From Desulfofustis limnaeus (GTDB taxonomy: Bacteria > Desulfobacterota > Desulfobulbia > Desulfobulbales > Desulfocapsaceae), in assembly GCF_023169885.1 (NCBI RefSeq), contig NZ_AP025516.1:2614501-2678500 (forward strand): a DNA stretch of 64,000 nucleotides, read 5' to 3'. Of this stretch, positions 1 to 7,978 are shown in pieces. How positions within the stretch are numbered: position 1 is the first letter of the stretch; each line of letters begins with the position of its first letter. The position numbers were made by a program, and so were the translations under genes. Under the pieces are notes generated by a model. It had not been told where the DNA came from, did no database searches, and worked only from the letters and a program-made list of their open reading frames with translations.

Positions 1-94
1 GTAGCGGCTCGCCACCTTGAGCTTTTCCCGAGTAAAAGGCGGGCCGTCTGTTTTTTTGCCACTTGCCTGAACAACAAGATTCACGGAGGAGGGT

Positions 95-310
95 GTGAAG
101 AAAATAGCCGCTATGATTTCTGTTGGCGCTGCTGCTGCCGTATTTGCACTCTGGTATTCACAACCGAAATCATACGAAGACTGTGTGTTGAAAAATCTTA
201 AAGGCGTTGAAAGTGAGATGGCGGCTCGATTGGTTCACGCCGCTTGCAGAGAAAAATTCCCAGAGCCGCCAAATCCATTCGATCAGTTCGACAACCAGCC
301 CAGTAAGTAA
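95..310 (+). CDS. small exported/membrane-anchored hypothetical protein
   Basis: A 71-residue protein starting at GTG, chosen because a strong GGAGGAGG ribosome site sits just upstream (85-92). Residues 4-20 form one hydrophobic segment that could be an uncleaved anchor or signal peptide. The rest is short and polar, with two cysteines (in YEDC and AACR) and a proline-rich tail. The YEDC...NLKGV...AC pattern resembles small conserved hypothetical proteins found scattered in many proteobacteria; no function is known to me. It precedes the exported ClpP-fold gene in the AT-rich segment. Confidence 0.6.
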   Translation: MKKIAAMISVGAAAAVFALWYSQPKSYEDCVLKNLKGVESEMAARLVHAACREKFPEPPNPFDQFDNQPSK

Positions 311-534
311 TCTCTATTAAGGTGAAATGAGTGTTTTGATAGAATAGGAGAGTAGGTGTCCTATCTTAGTCTTTGGTGATGTTAGCTACTTCCTCATGAA
401 AAAACTCTTCTTCATCAATATGTTGAGCTACATCCAATAGAAAAGAGACTGTCTTAATCTGGCATAAAGTTCATGGTAAGATTTTTTTATTGTGCATATC
501 ATCTACTTATCGTCTTACTGCTAATGGAGAGAGA

Positions 535-1422
535 ATGAAACTGATCAAAACGACATCAATATGTGTGACAATAGTTCTCATCTTTTCACTCTTTGTCATT
601 CATGCTCATGCAAAGGTTGAATGTAACGAGCTAAAAAAAAATGAAATAATTCTCTGGGAAGCTGAGCTGTTAATATTTGATGAAATCACAGCAGACGATC
701 CATTTTTAGTTCAAAAATGTATTGATAAATACCCTTCCTTAGCAACATTTCTGGATAGTCCTGGTGGTGATATTGACGCTGCAATGACAATTGGTAAAAT
801 TTTACGAACTAACCGAAAGAGCGTTTTTGTTAAACAATCGTCTCAATGCGTGAGTGCGTGTGTTTTGATACTTGCTGGAGCGGTTAATCGTGCTCCTTAT
901 GGAATTATTGGAATCCACCGGCCATATTCTACAAGAACTGGAATTGTTAATTTTGATTATGCACAAAACAAATACCAGAAAATCAAGTCAGATGTAGAGA
1001 ATTATTTACGTCTAATGAATATTCCTGCCTCGCTTTTCTCTGCTATGGAGCGAATACCACCAGAGGAAACAAAGATTCTTACTGCTCACGAAATTGATGC
1101 TTATGGATTAAGCGGCATGGATCCAGTAGAAAATGAAGTTCAAAATGCGTATTATGCTGACCAAAGGGGGGTATCAATTCAAGAGTATATTCGCCGAAAA
1201 GAAGAAGCTAAAAGACTATGTAAACAGAGCTATAAAACATCAAGCAACGATATGTTATCTGAGTTTGACTGTAGAGAAGCTGTCTCATGGGGGTTGACAA
1301 CAAGTGTATATAACTCACGTCGAATGAGATTGTCGCTTTGTGATAAAGACAAAATGAACTACGGCCTAGAATCAAGAGAATACAATTCTTGTGTTAGAGA
1401 AATCATGAATGGCACTAAATAA
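535..1422 (+). CDS. exported ClpP/crotonase-fold protein, probable periplasmic serine peptidase-like
   Basis: Start taken at ATG 535 (gagagaga just upstream), which gives a clean signal peptide ending near AHA at residue 26; an in-frame ATG at 490 would bury it. The mature part shows three hallmarks of the ClpP/SppA fold: SPGG at 75-78, a candidate nucleophile Ser107 in CVSAC, and a candidate His128 in GIHRP. This is the pattern of predicted periplasmic proteins of the COG3904 type, whose substrates are unknown. The C-terminal third (from about residue 190) is charged with several cysteines and unlike ClpP. Base composition is strikingly AT-rich compared with everything after 1.7 kb, suggesting horizontal acquisition. 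Peptidase activity is inferred, not shown. Confidence 0.7.
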   Translation: MKLIKTTSICVTIVLIFSLFVIHAHAKVECNELKKNEIILWEAELLIFDEITADDPFLVQKCIDKYPSLATFLDSPGGDIDAAMTIGKILRTNRKSVFVKQSSQCVSACVLILAGAVNRAPYGIIGIHRPYSTRTGIVNFDYAQNKYQKIKSDVENYLRLMNIPASLFSAMERIPPEETKILTAHEIDAYGLSGMDPVENEVQNAYYADQRGVSIQEYIRRKEEAKRLCKQSYKTSSNDMLSEFDCREAVSWGLTTSVYNSRRMRLSLCDKDKMNYGLESREYNSCVREIMNGTK

Positions 1423-1625
1423 AAAATACAAAAAAATAGATAATATATAGTAATACTAACGCTTTCTGTTCTGATTTAATGGATGTTCCGATTTAGGATA
1501 AACTCAGGGTATACCCCTCCGGGTAGTGGATTGGCCGTAATGGATGTTGAGGTTTTAGGACGGCGAGTTGAGTGGAGAAGCGGAGAGGGCTGAAGAGAAA
1601 TTGCTTACATAGCGCTTACACAATC
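1423..1625. other. non-coding stretch with a direct repeat and palindrome
   Basis: No gene seen. An 11-base word (TAATGGATGTT) occurs at 1477-1487 and 1538-1548, and each copy is followed a few bases later by TTTAGGA, so a roughly 22-bp imperfect direct repeat about 61 bp apart is present. Between them lie the palindrome GGGTATACCC (1507-1516) and the overlapping small hairpin TACCC/GGGTA (1512-1525). It lies between the AT-rich genes and the tRNA-Arg 3' end, so it could belong to an island border; that is inference. Confidence 0.4.
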
Positions 1626-1669
1626 ATAAAAAGAAAAAGGCAGTTACAAGATTCAACCTGTAACTGCCT
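1626..1669 (-). terminator. intrinsic terminator of tRNA-Arg
   Basis: Read on the minus strand, a 10-bp stem (AGGCAGTTAC / GTAACTGCCT, arms at 1660-1669 and 1639-1648) is followed at once by a T-rich tract (TTTTTCTTTTTAT). It lies immediately 3' of the tRNA gene. Confidence 0.85.
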
Positions 1670-1677
1670 GATATTTC

Positions 1678-1754
1678 TGGTGCACCAGGAGAGATTCGAA
1701 CTCCCGACCTACGGATTCGTAGTCCGTTGCTCTATCCAACTGAGCTACTGGTGC
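1678..1754 (-). tRNA. tRNA-Arg (anticodon ACG)
   Basis: The minus strand folds as a full cloverleaf. The acceptor stem GCACCAG pairs with CTGGTGC, the D arm is GCTC/GAGC, the anticodon stem ACGGA/TCCGT holds loop CTACGAA with anticodon ACG at positions 34-36, and the T arm has TTCGAAT in its loop. Discriminator A is followed by an encoded CCA (1678-1680). The ACG anticodon reads CGN codons after A34 is deaminated to inosine. Its 3' end faces the AT-rich segment, the usual orientation for tRNA-targeted integration. Confidence 0.97.
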
Positions 1755-1767
1755 GTAAGGATTGGTG

Positions 1768-1796
1768 ACTATACTTCAGAACAGGCATCAACTCAA
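1768..1796 (-). promoter_or_regulatory. sigma-70-type promoter of tRNA-Arg
   Basis: On the minus strand, TTGAGT (1796-1791) and TATAGT (1773-1768) are separated by 17 bp, placing the start a few bases before the mature tRNA. The -35 box overlaps the stop codon of the RNase E/G gene. A small hairpin (AACAGGC/GCCTGTT) also covers this spot. Confidence 0.7.
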
Positions 1797-3958
1797 GCCT
1801 GTTTTTTACCGGCCTCCTCTTTTTCCGCCTTCTCGAAGGCGATCTCGTGCTCCAGGGGTTTCAGGGTCGGATCGGCGGTGATCAGGACCTTGACCTGATA
1901 CTGCTCTTCCAGCTCCACCAGTTCCTGGCGCTTATTGTTCAGCAGATACTGAGCGATATCCAGCGGGAATCGGCATTTGACCCGTACCACCTGCTTGCGG
2001 CTGGCGCCGGTGTGGATGCGGCGCAGGTAGAAAAGCGCTTGCGTCTCCACCGAACGGACTGTACCCCGGCCGCGACAATGGTCGCAGATGCGGTAGTTAC
2101 CGGACTCGATCGGAGCCCCCAGCTTCTGCCGGGAGATCTGTAGCAGGCCGAAACGCGAGATACGGGTGATGTCGACCTTCGCCTTGTCACGCTTCATGGC
2201 GTTTTTCACCTGCTTCTCCACTTCCCGGATATGCTTGCTGCTGCGCATATCGATAAAATCGACGACGATCAGGCCGCCCAGGTCGCGCAACCGGAGCTGC
2301 CGGGCTAATTCGGTGGCCGCCTCCATGTTCGCCTGAAAGATGGTCTCCTCAAAGTTCTGACCTTTGCCGGTTGAGCCCGAGTTCACGTCGATGGAGACGA
2401 GCGCCTCGGTGGGCTCGATAACGATGGACCCCCCGGAAGGCAGGCTGACCCGCGGTTGGTAGATGGATTCGATCTGGTCTTCGACGCTGTAATGATTGAA
2501 AACCGGCCGGGCGCCTCGGTGCAGCTTGACCTTGACCGTGCGCTGCTTGGCCGGCAGCATCTCGACGAATTCCTCGACCTTTTCCAGGGCGGCTTCGTCG
2601 TCGACCAGGATCTCCTGGATGTCGGGATCAAAGTGTTCCCGCAGAAAGCGCATGACGCAGTTGTGATCTTGATACAACAGGCCGACGCCGTCCATCTTCT
2701 GCCCCTTTTCCTTGATCTCCCGCCACAGCCTGAGCAGATAGCGGACATCACGGGTCAAGGCGGTCTTGGTGATATCGACGCTGGCGGTGCGGACGATCCA
2801 GCCGATTCCCTCCGGGATCTGCAGCGAGTTCATGATCTCACGCAGTTCGTTGCGTCGCTCCTCTCCGGATATCTTGCGGGAGACTCCTTCCGACTCGGAA
2901 CCGGGCATGAGGACCACGCAGCGGCCGGGCAGCGACAGATACGTCGTCAAGTTGGCGCCTTTCTTACCGACTTCTTCCTTAACCACCTGGACCAGCATCT
3001 CCTGGCCTTTTTCCAGCACGTCGGAGATGCTCAGTTTCTTCCACTGCTGCTGCTCCACCAGGGAGCGAACCTCAGCAGAGAGATTCTGCCGGTAGTATTC
3101 GGGATGGATCTCGCCGAAGGTGAGAAAACCGTTCTTCTCGGTACCGTAATCGACGAATGCGGCCTGCAGGTTCGGCTCGATGGCCATCACCCGCCCCTTG
3201 TAGATGTTGTTACGGGTCTGCACCCGGCCGACACTGCTAACGTACAAGGACTCGAGCCGGCCGTCCTCGAGCAGGGCCAACCGACACTCTTCGGGCTCAT
3301 CGGCATTGATCAGTAATTTGACCACGGGCTTGCGGCCCGTTCCAACCGGTTCGGGCGCGGGGATCTCGGATTCGTCCTCCGCCTCGACCTCGCTTTCTTC
3401 CGCCACCAGGTGTGCTGCCTCGTTTTGTCGTTCAGGTGCAGCCTGATCAGTCGTTGCCTTACCGGACTTGCGTCGCCCACCTCGCCGTCCTCTGCTGCGT
3501 CGACTGCGCCGCTCTTCCTTGGGGGCCTCTCCATCGCCCCCTTCTTCAGGCGCAGATACGGTCGCGGGGTCAGGGTCAGGGTTCGTGGCTTGGTCGGGGG
3601 AAGATGCGACAGAATCGCTGCCGGAACCGGCAACAGGCGGCGCCGCGGGCTCGCTATCACCACCTTGCGGACCGGCCACCTCGCTTTCGGCGACAGGCTT
3701 GTCACCGGCAGGTGCAGAACCTGATTTCTTTCGGCCGCCCCGTCGAGACGCCCGCTTCGCCCGCGTCGGGGCCGCCGGCTCCTCGCTCTTCAGGGGGGGC
3801 TCGGTGGAACCAGCTGGTTCCGGTGGTGTCGGAGTCTCCGACTGCACCGGCTCATCGTTGAGCAGGGGGCTTTTCCACCAGGCTCCAGTGGTGGCTTTTG
3901 CTTTTTTCTTTTCTGTTTTCTTAGGCTTGGGGGATTGGTTTTGTTTGGACTCCGCCAT
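1793..3958 (-). CDS. rne: ribonuclease E/G family endoribonuclease
   Basis: A 721-residue RNase E/G. The start at ATG 3958 has AAAGGA just upstream; the longer frame to 4210 lacks support. Residues 1-200 are a low-complexity charged region rich in E, P and RRGGRR/RRSRGRRGG motifs, likely disordered and RNA-binding, placed N-terminally instead of the C-terminal tail of enterobacterial RNase E. An S1 domain follows (about 235-310). The DNase I-like catalytic part carries the metal-binding aspartates in SIDVNSG (about 522) and DFIDM (about 567), and the Zn-link CDHCRGRG sits near 625. It should cleave single-stranded AU-rich RNA in mRNA decay and rRNA/tRNA maturation. It directly precedes tRNA-Arg. 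Confidence 0.93.
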   Translation of the reverse strand: MAESKQNQSPKPKKTEKKKAKATTGAWWKSPLLNDEPVQSETPTPPEPAGSTEPPLKSEEPAAPTRAKRASRRGGRKKSGSAPAGDKPVAESEVAGPQGGDSEPAAPPVAGSGSDSVASSPDQATNPDPDPATVSAPEEGGDGEAPKEERRSRRSRGRRGGRRKSGKATTDQAAPERQNEAAHLVAEESEVEAEDESEIPAPEPVGTGRKPVVKLLINADEPEECRLALLEDGRLESLYVSSVGRVQTRNNIYKGRVMAIEPNLQAAFVDYGTEKNGFLTFGEIHPEYYRQNLSAEVRSLVEQQQWKKLSISDVLEKGQEMLVQVVKEEVGKKGANLTTYLSLPGRCVVLMPGSESEGVSRKISGEERRNELREIMNSLQIPEGIGWIVRTASVDITKTALTRDVRYLLRLWREIKEKGQKMDGVGLLYQDHNCVMRFLREHFDPDIQEILVDDEAALEKVEEFVEMLPAKQRTVKVKLHRGARPVFNHYSVEDQIESIYQPRVSLPSGGSIVIEPTEALVSIDVNSGSTGKGQNFEETIFQANMEAATELARQLRLRDLGGLIVVDFIDMRSSKHIREVEKQVKNAMKRDKAKVDITRISRFGLLQISRQKLGAPIESGNYRICDHCRGRGTVRSVETQALFYLRRIHTGASRKQVVRVKCRFPLDIAQYLLNNKRQELVELEEQYQVKVLITADPTLKPLEHEIAFEKAEKEEAGKKQA

Positions 3959-4434
3959 AAAATTCCTTTGTTCGGTTGTCCCGTTGAGCAAGACGGACAC
4001 CGACACCTTACGGATGTCAGATCGACGGCTCATACAAGGAAACGTCATCGATCCGATACCACAATCTGTTGGCAAAGCCGCGAATTGATCGCAGCTCGAT
4101 CTGCCGGTACGACGCCGTCGGCATGAACTATCCATTCCAGAGGGCTTGGTAGTCCCCCTGAAGTGGTCCCGCCGACTAAGCCGTATCGTCACATTTTCGG
4201 CACGAAACAAGCAGCAGACAACCTCTGCTCAACTCGTTGGAGCTGCTCATCATGCCCTCTTAACCGGTGGCGGCAATGCGCCAGACGCGCTTGCCCGTTT
4301 CGGGTTTGGCACCGACCTCGTACCCTTTCTCACCGGTTTCTTTCGACCGCCTGAGATGACTCCGTTCCAGAGCAATGGCTCCACTGCCTCCGGAAATGGA
4401 GTGCCGGTTCTGTCATAAGCGGTGAATCCTTCGA
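3959..4434 (-). promoter_or_regulatory. long untranslated leader of the RNase E/G gene
   Basis: No convincing gene in this interval: frames on both strands lack ribosome sites and recognisable sequence. With the promoter at 4435-4463 the mRNA would carry about 470 nt of 5' leader. It contains imperfect hairpins, for example GGCTT...AAGCC arms near 4143-4182. Enteric rne also has a long leader that RNase E cleaves for autoregulation; the same role here is inference. Confidence 0.5.
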
Positions 4435-4463
4435 AAATTAAAACAAATGCACGATATTATCAA
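4435..4463 (-). promoter_or_regulatory. predicted promoter of RNase E/G gene
   Basis: Minus strand TTGATA (4463-4458) and TAATTT (4440-4435) with a 17-bp spacer. It lies back to back with the lptD promoter. Confidence 0.55.
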
Positions 4464-4484
4464 GGCAAAACTATTACTTTTGGC

Positions 4485-4513
4485 TTGACACCACGCTGGC
4501 CGACCCGTACATT
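4485..4513 (+). promoter_or_regulatory. predicted promoter of lptD
   Basis: A consensus -35 TTGACA (4485-4490), a 17-bp spacer and TACATT (4508-4513). Transcription would start about 100 nt before the lptD GTG start. Confidence 0.7.
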
Positions 4514-4618
4514 TCGGAGCTTGAGGGGAGGTGGGTTTCCGTCGGCGCGAAACGGTGTGGTCAATGCTGATTGCTCACCTCCGGACTCGATTTTCTGTCT
4601 TTGCAAAAGGAGTGTACC

Positions 4619-6928
4619 GTGATCAAGAATCTGCCAGGCATAGTCAGATCATCCGTTGTCTTCCTGTCGGCGATGCTTCTATTTGTCCCCGGACCGTCGA
4701 ATCTATCGGCCGCCGAATCCGTGGCCACCGAAGAATGGGATATCACCGCCGACAAGCTGACCCGTTTCGATCAACCGGCCAGCATCGTCGCCGAAGGCAA
4801 CATCGTCCTGGTCAAACGCAAACAGCTGCCGCCGCCGAGCCCCACCGTACGTTCCGAGTCCTCCGACTGGTCAACGCTGCTCGAAGAAGAACCGGAACCG
4901 ACCGAAATCACCCCTGCCGATCTCGAGGAAGAAGGCGAACCGCACTATCGTACGGAGATAACCATCACCGCCGATTGGGCGGTATACGACATCGCCCTGA
5001 ATACCATCAAGGCTCGCGGCAACGTCTCGGTCATCACCGATGACGAACAGCTCTACGCCGACCAGGGTGAAGTCAACTTGGAGCAGGAGACCGGCGTATT
5101 CAAGCAAGCCACCATCATCCGCAAGGAGCACGATCTCCATCTGGAAGGCGAGGTCGTCGAAAAGACCGGTTTCAAGACCTACCACATCCAAAATGGCTGG
5201 GTCATCACCTGCAAAGTCGAGGCCGATGAAACCGCGCCCTGGAGTTTCGCCGCCAGCGATGCGGTAATCGAGCAAGACGGCTATGCCGTGCTCAAGCATG
5301 CCCGATTCCGCGTCAAGGACGTGCCGCTGCTCTACTCTCCGTGGCTGATGATCCCGGCCAAGAGCAAGCGGGAAACTGGTTTTCTGCTGCCGGAGCTGCT
5401 CTCCAGTGAAAACAGCGGGTTCGGTTTCAATCTCCCCTTTTTCTGGAATATCTCCGACTCCACCGACCTCACCGTTTATACCCAATATTACAGCGACCGC
5501 GGCTACATGCCCGGACTCGAGTTCCGCTACGTGAAGAGCGAGACCGACCGCGGCCTCTTTATGGGCAACTACCTGCACGACGAATTGAGCGACGAATCGG
5601 AGACGGCCTACTATGCCGACACCGAGTTCACCCACGACAATCAGGACCGTTATTGGTTTCGCGGTAAAGCCGATCAGGATTTCGCCAACGGCTGGATGAC
5701 GCGTCTCGATGTGGACATCGTTTCCGACCGCGATTACCTCACCGAGTTCAACACCGGCATGACTGGATTTACCAAAACCAACGAGAAATTCCTCGGCTCC
5801 TTCGGCCGTAGTCTGGAGAGCAAGACGGAGGACCAGCGCACCAACACGCTGGGCGTCCAGAAAGCCTGGGGCAGCACCTCGCTCGCCGCCGAACTGCTAG
5901 CCATCAACGATGTTCGCGATAACACGAGCGGCAACAGTCCCCTGTGGAACCTGCCGTCCGTCGACTACACCGGCACCCTGCCCTTGGAGACCTTCGGCGA
6001 TATCACCCTGTCCTGGGATTCCTCCTATTACAATTTCTGGCGCGAGGAAGGTGTCGGCGGCCATCGGGTCGATCTCTACCCCCGTCTGAGCGCACCGGTC
6101 CCCCTGAGCCAGTACCTGGAATCTCGAGCCGAGATCGGTCTCCGGGATACCTTCTATGTCGTCCAGGAATACGGGGACGCCGAGTGGACCGAGGACACCA
6201 CCCAGAACCGTGCCCTGTTCGATTTCAACGCCGAAGTGGGGACCACGCTGATGCGGGCCTTCCCGCTTGAAGGTGAAGCGGGCCGAAGCCTCAATCACCA
6301 GATCCGCCCGTTCGTCGAATACGGCTTCGTGCCCGACATCGACCAGGACGATCTGCCGCGCTTCGACGGCATCGACCGGATCGGCGAAGAAAACGGCATA
6401 ACTTACGGTATCGACAACTTTTTCAACCTGTTCGACGGCGAGATGGAAGATCGGGAATTCGCCTATGCCTCAATCAGCCAGTCCTACAGCCTGCTCGACG
6501 ACGATTCGGATGAACCGTTCTCGGCCGTCAACCTCCAGGTGCGATTCCAGCCCATCGAACGGCTGTTCTTCGACTATCGCACCGATTTTGACGTCTACGG
6601 CGAGGGCTTTGTCCGCCACTTCTTCGAAACCTATTACTCCAATGATCGTGGCGATTTCTTCGAACTCGAGTATTACTTCGACGACGGCTCCAACGACGAG
6701 CAGATTAACGGCATGCTCTCCACCTATCTGGCGGCCAACTGGCGAACCGAGCTGTCGTTCGAGCATTCGATCTCCGAAGGCGAGACCAACGAGGCCGACT
6801 TTGCTCTGATCTACCAGGCGCTCTGTTGGTCGGTCGAATTCGCCACCCAGTATACACGGACCGATACGGCCTTCATGGTCGTCTTCAGTCTGGCCAACAT
6901 CGGCAGTGAACTCGGTTTTTCGTATTAA
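4619..6928 (+). CDS. lptD: LPS-assembly outer-membrane protein LptD
   Basis: A 769-residue protein that inserts lipopolysaccharide into the outer leaflet. The GTG start at 4619 is preferred to ATG 4571 because AAAGGAG lies at 4605-4611 and it yields a normal signal peptide ending near SAA. The periplasmic N-terminal OstA/LptA-like jellyroll (ITADKLTRFD..., to about residue 200) contains a charged, proline-rich insertion near 60-105. The rest is a beta-barrel with many alternating aromatic strands, ending in ...GSELGFSY with a C-terminal aromatic residue. No LptE or LptA gene is adjacent. It has its own promoter and is divergent from the RNase E/G gene. Confidence 0.9.
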   Translation: MIKNLPGIVRSSVVFLSAMLLFVPGPSNLSAAESVATEEWDITADKLTRFDQPASIVAEGNIVLVKRKQLPPPSPTVRSESSDWSTLLEEEPEPTEITPADLEEEGEPHYRTEITITADWAVYDIALNTIKARGNVSVITDDEQLYADQGEVNLEQETGVFKQATIIRKEHDLHLEGEVVEKTGFKTYHIQNGWVITCKVEADETAPWSFAASDAVIEQDGYAVLKHARFRVKDVPLLYSPWLMIPAKSKRETGFLLPELLSSENSGFGFNLPFFWNISDSTDLTVYTQYYSDRGYMPGLEFRYVKSETDRGLFMGNYLHDELSDESETAYYADTEFTHDNQDRYWFRGKADQDFANGWMTRLDVDIVSDRDYLTEFNTGMTGFTKTNEKFLGSFGRSLESKTEDQRTNTLGVQKAWGSTSLAAELLAINDVRDNTSGNSPLWNLPSVDYTGTLPLETFGDITLSWDSSYYNFWREEGVGGHRVDLYPRLSAPVPLSQYLESRAEIGLRDTFYVVQEYGDAEWTEDTTQNRALFDFNAEVGTTLMRAFPLEGEAGRSLNHQIRPFVEYGFVPDIDQDDLPRFDGIDRIGEENGITYGIDNFFNLFDGEMEDREFAYASISQSYSLLDDDSDEPFSAVNLQVRFQPIERLFFDYRTDFDVYGEGFVRHFFETYYSNDRGDFFELEYYFDDGSNDEQINGMLSTYLAANWRTELSFEHSISEGETNEADFALIYQALCWSVEFATQYTRTDTAFMVVFSLANIGSELGFSY

Positions 6929-6942
6929 GTGAACACTTCTCG

Positions 6943-6974
6943 GTCACCCGGTGCACTGTGGCGCACCGGGTGAC
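6943..6974 (+). terminator. 12-bp perfect hairpin after lptD
   Basis: GTCACCCGGTGC (6943-6954) and GCACCGGGTGAC (6963-6974) are perfect complements around an 8-nt loop. No T tract follows, so it may be an mRNA 3'-end stabiliser or weak terminator rather than a classic intrinsic terminator. It sits 11 bp before the next gene's ATG. Confidence 0.45.
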
Positions 6975-6985
6975 GGATCTTCTCC

Positions 6986-7978
6986 ATGCCTCTCAGCAGA
7001 CAGCAACGCGGTGTACAATACGATGTGTTCAACGGTGACGCCGACGGCATCTGCGCCCTGCACCAGCTGCGCCTGACCAGACCGGCCCCGGAGGCACGCC
7101 TGATAACCGGGGTCAAACGCGATATAGCCCTGTTGCGACGCCTCCAGGATGCCACCAACAGTTCGATCACCGTTCTCGACATCTCGCTCGATTCAAATCG
7201 AACCGACCTGCTTCGCCTGCTGGACGCCGGCAACGAGGTCCTCTATATCGATCACCACTACGCGGACACAATCCCGACAGCAGTCAACCTCACCGCCCAT
7301 ATCGATCCGGCTCCCGACCGTTGCACCTCTCTGATCGTCGACGGCCTGCTGCAGGGGGCACACCGCTCCTGGGCCCTGTGCGGGGCTTTCGGCGACAACC
7401 TGCACGCGGTGGCAGAACAACTGGCCAGCGCCAGTGGCCTGTCGCAGCAGGAAACGACCATTCTTCGAGAAATCGGCGAACTGCTCAACTACAACGGTTA
7501 CGGCAACGATCTGCAGGATCTCTACTTCGCGCCGGATCAGCTCTACCAGTCGATCGCCACCTACCCGAGTCCTTTTGCCTTCTACGAACAATCGCAGACG
7601 CTGAAAACCCTGAAGGCAGGATTCGCCAACGATATGGCCATGGCACTGGACCAACCGGTGTTCTCCCAAAGCGGCGCCAACCGTATCTATCGACTCCCCT
7701 ACAGCCCCTGGGCCCGCAGGATTTCAGGAGTCTTCGCCAATCTCAAGGCACGGGAAAATCCCCACGGAGCGCACGCCTTGATCACCGAAAACGGCGACGG
7801 TTTCCTGCGAATCAGTGTGCGAGCCCCCCTGGCTGACCGGCGCGACGCCGACACACTCTGCCGTCAATTCCCCAGTGGCGGCGGTAGAGCCGCTGCCGCC
7901 GGTATCAACTCGCTGGCCGAAGACGACCTCAATCGCTTCGTGACAGCTTTCAATCACATCTATCAACACCCATCATGA
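6986..7978 (+). CDS. DHH-family phosphoesterase
   Basis: A 330-residue protein of the DHH superfamily, which hydrolyses phosphoester bonds with Mn2+. Visible motifs are NGDADGI (16-22), an aspartate in VLDISLD (about 70), the family DHH in YIDHHY (about 90), and a DHHA1-type glycine-rich C-terminal motif, SGGGRAAAAGI (about 295-306). It is closer to single-domain oligonucleotide or cyclic-dinucleotide phosphodiesterases than to RecJ; the substrate cannot be told from sequence. The start is not backed by a strong ribosome site. Its stop overlaps the mltB start (ATGA), so the two are translationally coupled. Confidence 0.8.
   Translation: MPLSRQQRGVQYDVFNGDADGICALHQLRLTRPAPEARLITGVKRDIALLRRLQDATNSSITVLDISLDSNRTDLLRLLDAGNEVLYIDHHYADTIPTAVNLTAHIDPAPDRCTSLIVDGLLQGAHRSWALCGAFGDNLHAVAEQLASASGLSQQETTILREIGELLNYNGYGNDLQDLYFAPDQLYQSIATYPSPFAFYEQSQTLKTLKAGFANDMAMALDQPVFSQSGANRIYRLPYSPWARRISGVFANLKARENPHGAHALITENGDGFLRISVRAPLADRRDADTLCRQFPSGGGRAAAAGINSLAEDDLNRFVTAFNHIYQHPS

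Noticed and set aside
4146-4418. 90-codon ORF in the rne-lptD gap
   Set aside because: No ribosome site, no recognisable family; it lies in the predicted rne leader.
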